From positions 21,044 to 85,043 of the forward strand of contig JAMOPJ010000046.1 of the NCBI GenBank assembly GCA_027064525.1: a stretch of DNA of 64,000 nucleotides. Reading direction: 5' to 3'. Within the stretch, counting starts at the first letter, position 1. Each line of letters begins with the position of its first letter. Both the position numbers and the translations under genes were made by a program. This document shows positions 53,715-63,292 of the stretch, piece by piece. The stretch comes from Archaeoglobaceae archaeon (GTDB lineage: Archaea > Halobacteriota > Archaeoglobi > Archaeoglobales > Archaeoglobaceae). Under the pieces are notes generated by a model that saw only the letters and a list, made by a program, of their open reading frames with translations, made no database searches and was not told the DNA's origin.

Positions 53715-53904
53715 AATATTGAGAAGAGAGTTACTTAAAGATCTAATTGAAATAAGAGAAAAGATAGAATCACTCATCGAAACGCTCGAAATAATGTCCG
53801 ACGAAGAGCTGATGGAATCAATCAGAAGAGCTGAAGAGGATACTAAAGCCGGAAGAATTAGGCCCTTAGAAGAGTTTTTAGAGGAGTTGGACGAGGAGGT
53901 TTGA
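53677..53904 (+). CDS. antitoxin-like small helical protein
   Basis: 75 residues: a helical N-terminus (TLRILRRELLKDLIEIREKI), then MSDEELMESIRRAEEDTKAG and an acidic tail ending LEELDEEV. This resembles the antitoxin component of archaeal RelBE/VapBC pairs. No complete toxin gene follows it; the PIN fragment upstream is broken, so it may be an orphan. Confidence 0.65.
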   Translation: MTTAEEVVTKTLRILRRELLKDLIEIREKIESLIETLEIMSDEELMESIRRAEEDTKAGRIRPLEEFLEELDEEV

Positions 53905-53970
53905 TACACCTTCTTTCGATGCTTTATCACCGTAGTTATAATTAAACACGAGAACGATTCACAATTGGCA

Positions 53971-54819
53971 ATGCTGAAGGAGAAGCTTATAAGGAGATAC
54001 GAAGCAGAGCTTTCTGATAAGGAAATTGAGAAGGCTAAGAGAAACGATCATGCGAGGAGGAAGCCGAGACCCTGCGGGTTCACCGTTCATATCGCCAAGG
54101 GGTGTGGTGGGGGATGTCTATACTGCTACGTCGATTCTCCTCCAAGGCTGATAGATATCTCCCCAAAAGCTTTGGTTTACTCTCTCCTGCTGAATCCATT
54201 GTTTGAGCCGGGAAAGAGTTTCGTTGCAGTTGGAGCAATATGCGAACCCTTGGACTATCCTGAATACACGAAAGAGTTTCTGAAGGAGTTACTCAAACTC
54301 AGAAATCCTATTCAAATTTCGACGAAAGAGGTGAACTACGATCTTGCTAAAATTCTGAGCGATGTAGATGCCCTCATCTCGATGTGCAATCCTTTCGATG
54401 AAATATGCAAGAAGTTCGAGCCGAAAAGACCCTCGCCGTCGGAAAGACTTGAGTTCTGCAGGGAGATCGGTGGTGGTGTGTTTTTGAGACCAATCTTGCC
54501 AATGATCGATCTGAAAACATACAAGAAGGGCGTCGAGAGGATCGCGGAGTTTACGGATAGAATAATTCTTGGAAACCTCAGGCTGACGAAAGAAGTTAAA
54601 AGGAAGCTTGGAATATCCAGTTTGCCCAAAAAATACTACGAAAGGAAAAAGATGTTGGAGGACTACGCGAAGAACGAACTCGGACTCATAGTCTTCAGAT
54701 CCGCATGTTGCTCGAACGCATACAAGCACAACGTTGTTTGTTGGAACAGGTGCTGGGAAAAGGGATTTTGTGCGAGATGTCCAAATAAATGCTGGCTCAA
54801 GACTTCTTCTTCCTTCTGA
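53971..54819 (+). CDS. radical SAM protein (SPL-like) with Cys-rich tail
   Basis: 282 residues from ATG 53971 (MLKEKLIRRYEAEL). The cluster motif is IAKGCGGGCLYCYVDSPP. The C-terminus has six further Cys in SACCSNAYKHN..CWNRCW and CARCPNKCW, which suggest an auxiliary cluster or zinc site. Related to but distinct from the gene at 46991. Substrate unknown. The end overlaps the convergent MBF1 gene by 23 bases. Confidence 0.83.
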   Translation: MLKEKLIRRYEAELSDKEIEKAKRNDHARRKPRPCGFTVHIAKGCGGGCLYCYVDSPPRLIDISPKALVYSLLLNPLFEPGKSFVAVGAICEPLDYPEYTKEFLKELLKLRNPIQISTKEVNYDLAKILSDVDALISMCNPFDEICKKFEPKRPSPSERLEFCREIGGGVFLRPILPMIDLKTYKKGVERIAEFTDRIILGNLRLTKEVKRKLGISSLPKKYYERKKMLEDYAKNELGLIVFRSACCSNAYKHNVVCWNRCWEKGFCARCPNKCWLKTSSSF

Positions 54820-55276
54820 TTACGACTATATCTCCGAGAGTTGGAGTGAGATCGATCTTCTTCGTTTCAACCTTCACCTCCTCAACCCTTTCCCTAAGCT
54901 TGACTTCAAGAACTCTCTCAAGCTTCTCTATCACTTCGGGCTCCGGAGTGATTTCGGCGTTTTCGATCTTTCTAATCAGTGAAACTTTCTCCTGAATTTT
55001 CTTCGCCAAATCCTCCTGACTCCAGCCTCTCTTTTCTCTTTCCCTTCTGATTATCATGTGATAGTTCTCTACCAGCTCGTCTCCCAAATCTATGTCAGTT
55101 CTAACTTTCGGTTTGCTTATCGGCTTAGGCTTTGGAGCGAAGGTCCTCTTTTGAGGAACTTTGGGCTTTTCAATCCCATGATTCTTGCACTCTTCGCAGA
55201 CGGTCATCTCAGAACCTTCAACGAGAATTTTGAAGCTTCTACCTCTAATCTCCCTTCCGCAGATCTCGCATTCCAT
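54797..55276 (-). CDS. mbf1: multiprotein bridging factor 1 (archaeal MBF1)
   Basis: 159 residues. N-terminal zinc ribbon CEICGREIRG...CEECKNHG, a flexible Pro/Lys linker (KRTFAPKPKPISKPK) and a C-terminal HTH (REKRGWSQEDLAKKIQEKVSL). Archaeal MBF1 is linked to transcription or translation control. It is divergent from PAN with a shared promoter region; this neighbourhood occurs in other euryarchaea. Confidence 0.94.
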   Translation of the reverse strand: MECEICGREIRGRSFKILVEGSEMTVCEECKNHGIEKPKVPQKRTFAPKPKPISKPKVRTDIDLGDELVENYHMIIRREREKRGWSQEDLAKKIQEKVSLIRKIENAEITPEPEVIEKLERVLEVKLRERVEEVKVETKKIDLTPTLGDIVVIRRKKKS

Positions 55277-55385
55277 CTCCTACACCCGCTGAATGATGTT
55301 AACGACCAAAAATATTTAAAGGTTGATTTCCATTCCAATAAGTTCTTATAGTTGATTGAATATATAGTTAATTGGAGGTTCTGAA

Positions 55386-56648
55386 GTGGGCGGAGAAGAC
55401 ATTCCAAAGGACGACATCACCGTGGAATCTTTGGATTATTCGTATCTACTTGACAGGCTCAAAAGATTAGAGGAAGAATATATCAGGCTCAAGAGAATTG
55501 AGGAGGAATATTACAAGCTTAAGGAGCTTTATCGCAGACTTGAAGATGAGAAAAGGTTCGTCGAATCCGAAAGGATAAGGTATGAAAGAGAAGTTAGAAG
55601 ACTCAGAAGTGAGATTGAAAGGTTAAGATCACCCCCTCTCATAGTCGGAGTTATTTCAGATGTTCTTGACAATGGAAGGGTCGTTGTTAAGAGCTCAACC
55701 GGTCCGAAGTTTGTCGTTTACGCTTCTCACTATATCGATCCGAAGGAGCTTAAGCCCGGAGCGAGGGTTGCCCTCAACCAGCAGACTTTGGCGGTTGTTA
55801 GCGTTCTGCCCTCTTCCAAAGATCCCACGGTATATGCATTTGAAGTTGAGGAAAGACCAAAAGTTACCTACGCAGATATAGGTGGTTTGGACAGGCAGAT
55901 CGAGGAGATAAGGGAAGCGATAGAGTTACCACTACTGAAGCCTCAGTTGTTCGAGGAAGTTGGCATAGAACCTCCGAAAGGGGTGCTGTTATACGGACCC
56001 CCGGGCACTGGAAAAACTCTGCTCGCTAAAGCGGTTGCTCATCATACCAACGCTACATTCATCAGAGTAGTGGGCAGCGAGTTCGTTCAAAAGTATATAG
56101 GCGAAGGAGCGAGACTCGTCAGAGAGGTGTTCGAGCTTGCAAAGGAGAAAGCGCCTTCGATAATATTCATAGACGAGCTTGATGCAATAGCTGCGAGGAG
56201 AACTGCGAGCGATACGAGTGGAGATAGAGAGGTTCAGAGGACTTTGATGCAGCTATTGGCGGAGATGGACGGTTTCGATCCGAGAGGAGACGTTAAGATC
56301 ATCGGAGCCACGAACAGAATTGACATTCTAGATCCTGCGATACTTAGGCCGGGAAGATTCGATAGGATAATAGAGGTTCCACTTCCAAGCTACGAGGGCA
56401 GAATTCAGATATTCAAGATCCACACGAGGAAGATGAAGTTAGCAGAAGATGTCAACTTCGCGGAGCTTGCGAATCTCACCGAAGGAGCAAGTGGTGCCGA
56501 TATCAAAGCGATCTGCACCGAAGCTGGAATGTTTGCAATCAGAGAAGACAGAACCACCGTAAAGATGGACGACTTCCTCAAGGCGATCGAAAAGGTTCTT
56601 AGAAAGGAAACCAAGTTCGGAGATGTAAAGGGCGTTATGTTCGTCTAG
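55386..56648 (+). CDS. pan: proteasome-activating nucleotidase PAN
   Basis: 420 residues, GTG start 7 bases after GGAGGT. Coiled coil at about residues 18-85, OB domain ([19 protein letters not shown]), then the AAA+ module: Walker [15 protein letters not shown], Walker [14 protein letters not shown], arginine-finger region [11 protein letters not shown]. It unfolds substrates for the 20S proteasome. The C-terminus reads GVMFV, that is Met-Phe-Val where most PANs have a hydrophobic-Tyr-X docking tail. Ends with TAG. Confidence 0.96.
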   Translation: MGGEDIPKDDITVESLDYSYLLDRLKRLEEEYIRLKRIEEEYYKLKELYRRLEDEKRFVESERIRYEREVRRLRSEIERLRSPPLIVGVISDVLDNGRVVVKSSTGPKFVVYASHYIDPKELKPGARVALNQQTLAVVSVLPSSKDPTVYAFEVEERPKVTYADIGGLDRQIEEIREAIELPLLKPQLFEEVGIEPPKGVLLYGPPGTGKTLLAKAVAHHTNATFIRVVGSEFVQKYIGEGARLVREVFELAKEKAPSIIFIDELDAIAARRTASDTSGDREVQRTLMQLLAEMDGFDPRGDVKIIGATNRIDILDPAILRPGRFDRIIEVPLPSYEGRIQIFKIHTRKMKLAEDVNFAELANLTEGASGADIKAICTEAGMFAIREDRTTVKMDDFLKAIEKVLRKETKFGDVKGVMFV

Positions 56649-56701
56649 CCCACTTCAGAACCTCCACCTTTTATTAAATTTTTTATAAAAATTATTATTA
56701 T

Positions 56702-57190
56702 TTAGAGCTTAACTCTTAGAATCACTATTGCTATACCCACACTTACAAGTGCTAGTGTTAAAATTTCTGGCACAGCAGTAGGCCAAAAAACTGTGCTTGC
56801 AGTTAGCTTTTCTGGTGGAGCTGTAAATATATCATAATATTTATCAGTAATCTCAATTGTAAAGCTTTCAGAGATCGATGGTAAATTCGTATTGTTGCTT
56901 CTAGTGTTAATAGAAAATCATGTAATCCTGCCGTTGTTGATGTCCATGGATATATACTTCTAGAGTAATAATATAGTATTGATTTGTTTATTGAAACATT
57001 CAGCTTATCAGTTGGCTGTCCGCTTTGGTCATATACTTCCACCCAAAAGAAGTGAGGTTGTCCTATGTATTCGGGTATTGTTCAGATAAATATGTTATGA
57101 TACTAATTATTCCCGGGAACTGGTATATTGAGATATGGATCATTGATCCAAGCAAATCCTGCAGACGCTGGTAGCAGTGTACAGATTGCG
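56702..57190 (-). pseudogene. decayed secreted protein with PEF-CTERM-like tail
   Basis: Coding pieces in different frames on the minus strand: signal-like TAICTLLPASAGFAW and INDPYLNIPVPGNN near 57180-57110; GQPHFFWVEVYDQSGQPTDK near 57060-57000; ESFTIEITDKYYDIFTAPPE near 56860-56815; then AVPEILTLALVSVGIAIVIL and RVKL to TAA at 56702. The end, PE-I-L-T plus a helix and a basic tail, matches the PEF-CTERM sorting signal for archaeosortase. At least two frameshifts. Its 5' end abuts repeat copy B. Confidence 0.6.
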
Positions 57191-57248
57191 GTGGTGATGC
57201 AACACTGTTGATGAGATATTTTAAACTATGCACAATACTCACGACCAA
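57190..57248. repeat. 60-bp dispersed repeat, copy B
   Basis: Matches 32365-32424 (see there) with about 85 percent identity: starts GGTGGTGATGCAACACTG and ends CACGACCAA. It touches the 5' end of the decayed PEF-CTERM gene. Confidence 0.6.
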
Positions 57249-57362
57249 CATAATAAAAAATAAAAATGGAATTCAGTGGAATGTAATCTAACGACAATAA
57301 TTAGAATGCACCCATTATTAAAATAAGCGAACATTTATCAAGATAATGATCGTGAACGATCT

Positions 57363-58067
57363 ATGGTATATGCGGTTAGGCTTGAGGGTAAATTCGATCT
57401 GAAGGAAGAAGATGTGCTCAGGTTTCATCCGTGGGTAAAACCTCTCTTGGAGGAGATAACGAACCAAGGGTTAAAATACAGAATTTCAAACATTGATGCT
57501 GAAGTTTTCGTCGAGCTCGATCTTGATAAGCTTACGTTGAATCTTAACTACGTTCTTCCTCGCATTGAGGAGTTTGATGAGGGATTTTACGAAATTTCAG
57601 CTAAACTTGGAAACGAGCCTCCCGCCATTATGCGTATTCTTTCGGTAGAACACTTTGAAATCGATATCTCAACGAAACATTGCTGATGCGCCGTTAAAAT
57701 CGATCCGTTCGAAAAGAAGGTGAGAGATATATTGGATGTTCTGTGGAATTTTAACAAAGAGGGACCGAAGAAGTTGGCTGAAGCGAAAGAAGTTTACGAA
57801 GTGGCGAAGTGGTTCATCGAGGAGAAAGGATTTAAACCTGCGGACGATTACGTGGTGAAGAAATACAAGAAACTCGTCGATTTATTCGGAAAGCCTTATA
57901 AGTTTACGATAACTCTTAAACTCACCGTCAAAGACCCGAATGTGGTGCCAAGCTGGAAAGAGTTAAAAAGCGAGCTGTGCAACTTTTTCTACGAAAGAGG
58001 TCTACTTGCCGAGCTGAGGGAAGATGGAAAGGGTTTGTTTAGCTTCTTCAACAAACCACTTCCTTAA
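57363..58067 (+). pseudogene. unknown protein interrupted by an in-frame TGA
   Basis: ATG 57363 (MVYAVRLEGKFDLKEED) codes 107 residues to TGA at 57684-57686; the same frame then continues without break for 127 codons to TAA at 58065-58067. The TGA is flanked by Cys codons on both sides (ISTKHC, stop, CAVKID). Both halves have similar charged composition, and the join would give about 235 residues. No family recognised. A TGG-to-TGA nonsense change is the simplest reading; selenocysteine is not known in Archaeoglobales. Confidence 0.55.
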
Positions 58068-58189
58068 TTGGAAGGGGTGACACGAACATCCTCTCTGGGA
58101 GTTCTCGTTTTTCATGAAGTGGTAGTTATCTATCCAAATGCTCGAAATTTCTTTTAAGTCGTGAATCCATTACTATAATTCATCATCAT

Positions 58190-59165
58190 AGCATCACCGG
58201 ATAAACGTAACACCTCATGTCGAGATTGTGAACGTTAGCAAGGTGAAGGTAGGACTTGCGAGTGTTAGGTACGTTTTCCAGCCGAAAGAGCTAAAGCCAG
58301 GAACGTACAGAGTTACGATAACTTACGGACAGGAAAAACCTCCTGCTGGAGGGTTGAACCTCAACCTTCTATCCAACTTTAGCTGGAGCTTTAACGTGTC
58401 TGAATTCGTCATCGAACCGGTGGGTGGACTTTCACGGCACATCCTGTGGTTAAAACCCGGTGAGACAAAAAAACACGAGCTACATCCTCTACACCGGAAG
58501 TGCGAGTGGGAAAGTCAAGATAAGGGTTTATAGAGTTGCAGAAGTATATGAAACCAAGGAAATCCCGATGCCTAAGGGATTAACGATCCACGTAAACCCC
58601 ACAGAAATTTACGCGAGATCTTGCAGCAAATACAGTTTTAACGTAACCGTAAGTGCGAACTTTTCAGATGAGAAGATGTACACGTTTTTCGTTCAAGTAG
58701 AATTTGAGAACAGAACCATGAACGATTGGCTGAGGGTTCTTGTTTCTCAGTATCCGATTCCTGGGGTATCGAGATTAAATCCTCCGAGGATCTTATGCAA
58801 TGGAAGAATTACCAATTCCCAAAGGACTAAACGTGACGGTTGAACCGTCGGAACTCTTGATAAGTCCACATAAAAGATACACATTCAAGATAATAGTTGA
58901 AACCGCTCCTGACATATCCGACACCTACGTATTCTGCATTCGTTCAGAATTTGAGGATGGAGCGATAGCAGATGTCTGGTTTAGAGTGAACGTAATTCCT
59001 CAAAGTGAAAATTCAAATCTGCCGTTTATCTTAGCGGTTTTAGCCTTTATAACTGCCGTAGCCTTAAGGAGGTGGCTTGGATGGCTAGGTTCTTTTAAAA
59101 GCGCTCTTCTTTTACTGCATTTGATCTACGTAACGAGCTCAGCTAAAGGCTGTGGATGCGCTTAA
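58190..59165 (+). pseudogene. decayed surface protein with two Ig-like repeats
   Basis: Three frames in succession: 58190-58470 (INVTPHVEIVNVSK...), 58460-58790 and 58780-59165. The first shift is at a run of seven A (58467-58473); removing one A joins GETK to NTSYILYTG. The second lies near 58780. Two repeats share PxPKGLxVxVxPxE and a YTF...EFE...WxRV pattern (EIPMPKGLTIHVNPTE and ELPIPKGLNVTVEPSE). A TM helix follows (LPFILAVLAFITAVALRRW). The N-terminus is missing. Likely a degraded cell-surface protein. Confidence 0.6.
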
Positions 59166-59365
59166 AGAATGTAAAAAACGTAATTAAGGTCTATCCAGAG
59201 TTGGCTAAGTGGTATTTAGAAGCTGAAGAAGTTAAATTCGTAGAAAAAACAGAGGATAATAAAGAAGTAGAAAGTAAAAAAGAAGAGAAACAAAAACGTA
59301 AGATCAAAGATACTCAAACTCGATCACCACTGGAGTTCGTAAAGGACAAAGAGATAAGGTTTTGA
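59156..59365 (+). CDS. short Lys/Glu-rich ORF
   Basis: 69 residues from ATG 59156 overlapping the end of the decayed surface gene. The first half (NVIKVYPELAKWYLEAEEVK) looks structured; the rest is a low-complexity Glu/Lys tail. No family recognised and no clear ribosome binding site. It may be a small real gene or part of the decayed region. Confidence 0.3.
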   Translation: MRLKNVKNVIKVYPELAKWYLEAEEVKFVEKTEDNKEVESKKEEKQKRKIKDTQTRSPLEFVKDKEIRF

Positions 59366-59450
59366 TGATCTCACGGTTAAATTCCACTCACCCATTACCT
59401 CACCTAGCTATCCATAGCCTAAAACATCTGGAGATCCTTCTCTGTTTCAC

Positions 59451-60386
59451 TTAATTTTCAACAGAGTATCGATTTAAAACTGTATTTGCCGTTCTATCTG
59501 CATATATCCATTTTCGACGTAACATATATACATACACCTCACCAATCGTTAATTCATTGCAAACTTTGCCGCCATACTCTGAGGCAAGTTTTTCAATGAT
59601 GTCGGTTTCCCCTATTAGCGAAATAGATTCTACCGGAGATACAATCACTCCTAACGCCATTGCTTCCCTAAGTAAAGTTGCGTCTATATTCTCTAGACGT
59701 AAACATGAAACATCGCATAGCAATCTTTTGAATTCCTCAGGTTTTCCAGCAAAGATAAGTCTTCCACTATCGAGAATAACCAAATAATTTGCAATATTCT
59801 CTATTCCGCTAATAACCGTATGAGAAACAAGAATAACACTACTACTTTTGGTGATTTCTTCAAGAATATCCAAAAGTGCTATTCTGCTACCAGAATCTAG
59901 ACCCTCAAAAGGCTCGTCAAGAAGATATATGTCTCTGTCAGGTAATAACGCCAAAGCCACAGCCAGCTTTCTTTTCATACCACCGCTCAGATCTCCGGCA
60001 ATGCTGCTGTATTCCTTACTTAACCCCATCCTTTCAAAAATTCTGTATGCTTTTTCCATTGATGCTCCAAAAAGTTTCACATTGAAAGTTAGCAGTTCCT
60101 CTACGGTTAGCATCTCTTCAATTAGGGTTTCTTGGGGTAAGTAAGATACCAAACTTCGAACTTTTCTTGGATTTTTCTTGACATCTATTCCTTTCACTCT
60201 AATGTTCCCACTATCTGGTGTTGTCAGCCCAGCCATTATTCGAAGAAGGGTGGTTTTACCACTTCCATTAGGACCAAGAACCACAGTGAGACCTTTAGGT
60301 ATTTTACATGACACATCACTAAGTGCTACCTTGTCTTTGAACTTTTTTGATAATTTTGTGCATTTTACGATCTCCTCCATTCTCAA
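59451..60386 (-). CDS. ABC transporter ATPase of the peptide cassette
   Basis: 311 residues. Walker A GPNGSGKTTLLR, Q-loop SYLPQETLIEE, signature DLSGGMKRKLAVA, Walker B IYLLDEPFEGLD, H-loop VSHTV. The last 90 residues form the DUF4162-like tail of drug/peptide exporters (SCLRLENIDATLL, ELTIGEVYVYML). With the membrane protein 7 bases upstream it makes a two-component exporter of the kind that exports or protects against bacteriocins. Last gene of the cassette. Confidence 0.9.
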   Translation of the reverse strand: MRMEEIVKCTKLSKKFKDKVALSDVSCKIPKGLTVVLGPNGSGKTTLLRIMAGLTTPDSGNIRVKGIDVKKNPRKVRSLVSYLPQETLIEEMLTVEELLTFNVKLFGASMEKAYRIFERMGLSKEYSSIAGDLSGGMKRKLAVALALLPDRDIYLLDEPFEGLDSGSRIALLDILEEITKSSSVILVSHTVISGIENIANYLVILDSGRLIFAGKPEEFKRLLCDVSCLRLENIDATLLREAMALGVIVSPVESISLIGETDIIEKLASEYGGKVCNELTIGEVYVYMLRRKWIYADRTANTVLNRYSVEN

Positions 60387-60393
60387 CCCTCCG

Positions 60394-61584
60394 CTATCTA
60401 CTGTCCACCATTCTAACCGATATGATTACGTACACCATTATAAAGAGCCATGCAAGGAAAAGTCCCCACAAAGCCCGAACGGCATACAGTATTCCGAGCA
60501 TAATAACACCACAAACTACTACAATTTTAGAGATAAGTCCAGCACTTTTCCTTAACCTATATGCTACGGCTATCATACTAGTAGAGATCGCTGAAAGACA
60601 AGCAAACACAAAAAGCTTTGGATCCAAGGACGTTAAAATACCGTTTAGGAAAGCTAAAATTACTACAAAGATCGTTATTGAAAAAATTATATGACCAATA
60701 CCCAACATTCTATATCTCTCAAAATCCTTTAATCCTACGGAAAACAGTAAAAATGTAGTTATAGACGCAAACAATATGTAACTTACATTAATTTTTTCGA
60801 TACTTCCTGATAATCTATAGTAGATAATAGGGATTAGAACTATTGGTAGAAACATGTAAAAATATCTTAAAACAAGCAGAATATAGTATCCAACTAAAAC
60901 GACGGTAGAATTGTCAAACCTTGCAAAAATTCTGAAAATTCTTGATCCCAATCCCAAGTGGAGACCATATGGAATGGGTACTGCATGATACACCTTATAG
61001 AGCACAGCAGAGAAAGAAATAAAAGTCATGATAAGCGCTACACGTATATCTACTAAGATCCATGGAACATCGCCGGTAACTATGATTGTATAAAAAGTAC
61101 CAGAAGCTCCTCTTTCTATGAGGATAACCATCTCAATCACGGTGAACAACCCCATCATCAGAGTTGGAAAGAAGGCAGAAATATAATACGCACCTATCAA
61201 AGTTAAAGAAATGAAATGAAATAGTATCGCTAAAGATTGTAGAGTATATCTAAAAGGTAGGCTGAAAATACCCAAAAGCTCAAGAAATCCAGTAACTGTA
61301 AAAATAAAAAACAAAGCGGCCATATAAGTTGTCAAGAAAAAAGAAATTATATATATAATATCATATTTACTATCACATGAAAACAATCTTATTTTAAAAT
61401 TTGTTCCATGGACTTCTACCACCGAAAGTGTTGCATAGGCACACAGAAAGACGATAGCAGGTTCGATTATAAGAGGTACGCCTAGTAACCAACTCATAAA
61501 GATAGAAAAAAGTATAGTGGACACTATGAGAGGTCGTATCCTTTTTATATGAAGTTTTGTTTGTTCGATAATGCATTCTATCAT
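60394..61584 (-). CDS. polytopic membrane protein (putative ABC permease)
   Basis: 396 residues with about ten hydrophobic helices (LIVSTILFSIFMSWLLGVP, MAALFFIFTVTGFLELLG, VILAFLNGILTSL among them). The ATG overlaps the stop of the radical SAM gene as ATGA and is followed by the ATPase gene, so it is the likely permease of the exporter. No family recognised with certainty. AT-rich codon use, as in the rest of the cassette. Confidence 0.8.
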   Translation of the reverse strand: MIECIIEQTKLHIKRIRPLIVSTILFSIFMSWLLGVPLIIEPAIVFLCAYATLSVVEVHGTNFKIRLFSCDSKYDIIYIISFFLTTYMAALFFIFTVTGFLELLGIFSLPFRYTLQSLAILFHFISLTLIGAYYISAFFPTLMMGLFTVIEMVILIERGASGTFYTIIVTGDVPWILVDIRVALIMTFISFSAVLYKVYHAVPIPYGLHLGLGSRIFRIFARFDNSTVVLVGYYILLVLRYFYMFLPIVLIPIIYYRLSGSIEKINVSYILFASITTFLLFSVGLKDFERYRMLGIGHIIFSITIFVVILAFLNGILTSLDPKLFVFACLSAISTSMIAVAYRLRKSAGLISKIVVVCGVIMLGILYAVRALWGLFLAWLFIMVYVIISVRMVDSR

Positions 61585-63278
61585 CCCGACTTTACCTCCA
61601 AAGCTTTGGATAGCATCTCATCGGCACATCTTCTAGCCTCCCTAAATAAAATCGGATCCGAGTTCACTATTACGCAAAATTCACAGATACTACTCACTTT
61701 TTCTGGTAACCTTTTTAGTAGATTTTTTTTCTCAAAATACTCGACAAGTTTCGAGGGATATCTCGTTAAGATGTATAAATAGTGATCATCCACCATTTTG
61801 GAGACTATACTTCTAAGAGGTTCTTTTGTGATATTTCCAAATTTGAGGAATTTGGATATTTCACTTCCAGCACAACAAGGAGTAACCCACCCATCACTAG
61901 TAATGGTGATGTTTAGAAACCTCCAACAGCTTCCAGATAACTTGGCCGTATCGTATAACCAGACATTTGATCTGTTTATTGTATGCTTTGCTCTTCCTAT
62001 GTGGATTACTGGTGAGGACACAATAATGAATCCTTCCAAATCCCTTCCTAATTTTCTGTATATGTAAGCTAATGTACGATCCTTTGTTGTTTGATATCTC
62101 AGTATTACGCTTTTTCTTAAAGTTCTAATTTCCTTCAAGATGGGTATCAATTTTTTATAGTAGTTCACTCCCAAACATTCAATGTGAAAAGGTGATATCG
62201 ATAGCTCTAGACCATCAATTGTCTCTATTAATGATCTGGTGATATCGCTCTCATAGTTGTTCACTAAGGCATACCCATTGGTAACAATTTCGGTATGGAA
62301 TTCAAATTTCTTTGAATACCGAAGTATATCAACCACATCTGGCAAGTATTCCTTAAGTGTCACCTCACCCCCAGCAATACTAAACCTACGGGAAGGAAGT
62401 ATGTTCTTTGGTATCCTGGAGGATTCACGAATTATCTCGAATACATATTGTTTTGATAACGCTCCAGTATTTTTTGGACTCCCAGAAATATAACAATGTC
62501 TACAAGAGGCATTACATCTTGTAGTATATTCAACTACAACAGAGTTAAAATATATGTTTTTGTAATCTAAATTCAAAAATTCTATATAATTCCTAGCCAT
62601 AATTAAGCCTTTATTGGATTTTATTTCTTTAATATAATTGATGAATTCCAAGTTGAAGTTTTTAATTTTTTCCTGAGTTTGGGAGGCTATACTATTGCAG
62701 ATACACGCTTCGCTTCTGGAAATATCCAAACATATAACTCCTGTAGATGGATATTTAGAGTTTCCAAGCAACAATAACTTAACAAGAGTTTCGTTTAATC
62801 TATTCGAATCTAAAATTTCTTCAGTATTACATTTATTTATATTTATAATAATTTTATATTCGCCCTCTGCTAGAAAAATCGGCGCTAGAATCTCCATAGC
62901 ATTATCAATATCGCTTTGGGCAAAATTACCCTCAAACATCACCCATATGTCCACGACAAATTTGCTGTCTTTTATTAATGAATACATTTCTGCATCTAAT
63001 AACTCTTGAATGTAGGGGATGTGTTCGGATGATTTGATATTCAAAATGAATGATTTTAGACATCCTATTTCCAAATTATTAATAAATTTTAATAACTTTA
63101 AAATTTTTTCTTTCAAATTTAAAGTTTCTGAGTTGACATCTATTAACACATAGTCCGCCAAGGTCACGGCTCTTTCAAGAATGGAGTTTAATCTAAAGTT
63201 ATCCGATATCCTTATAGCAAGTGGAAGCGATTTTCTTTCATGACCACCGCAGGTATTAAAAAAAGAAGAAAAATGCAT
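61581..63278 (-). CDS. radical SAM peptide maturase with SPASM-like C-terminus
   Basis: 565 residues. Residues 1-250 are an N-terminal domain without recognised family. The radical SAM core starts at VVVEYTTRCNASCRHCYISG (CxxxCxxC) and has SIAGGEVTLKEY. The C-terminal part has SGSCW, TSDGWVTPCCAGSE and SICEFCVI, a SPASM-like auxiliary cluster set used by RiPP maturases. It lies 14 bases after a small Ala-rich peptide gene and is ATGA-coupled to the permease. Modification of that peptide is the best guess; the chemistry is not predictable. Confidence 0.88.
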   Translation of the reverse strand: MHFSSFFNTCGGHERKSLPLAIRISDNFRLNSILERAVTLADYVLIDVNSETLNLKEKILKLLKFINNLEIGCLKSFILNIKSSEHIPYIQELLDAEMYSLIKDSKFVVDIWVMFEGNFAQSDIDNAMEILAPIFLAEGEYKIIININKCNTEEILDSNRLNETLVKLLLLGNSKYPSTGVICLDISRSEACICNSIASQTQEKIKNFNLEFINYIKEIKSNKGLIMARNYIEFLNLDYKNIYFNSVVVEYTTRCNASCRHCYISGSPKNTGALSKQYVFEIIRESSRIPKNILPSRRFSIAGGEVTLKEYLPDVVDILRYSKKFEFHTEIVTNGYALVNNYESDITRSLIETIDGLELSISPFHIECLGVNYYKKLIPILKEIRTLRKSVILRYQTTKDRTLAYIYRKLGRDLEGFIIVSSPVIHIGRAKHTINRSNVWLYDTAKLSGSCWRFLNITITSDGWVTPCCAGSEISKFLKFGNITKEPLRSIVSKMVDDHYLYILTRYPSKLVEYFEKKNLLKRLPEKVSSICEFCVIVNSDPILFREARRCADEMLSKALEVKSG

Positions 63279-63292
63279 TTATAACCCTCCTT

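Noticed and set aside
58179..58185. ATGATGA on the minus strand near 58.2 kb
   Set aside because: No D box within 10-14 bases and no second C'/D pair; chance match.
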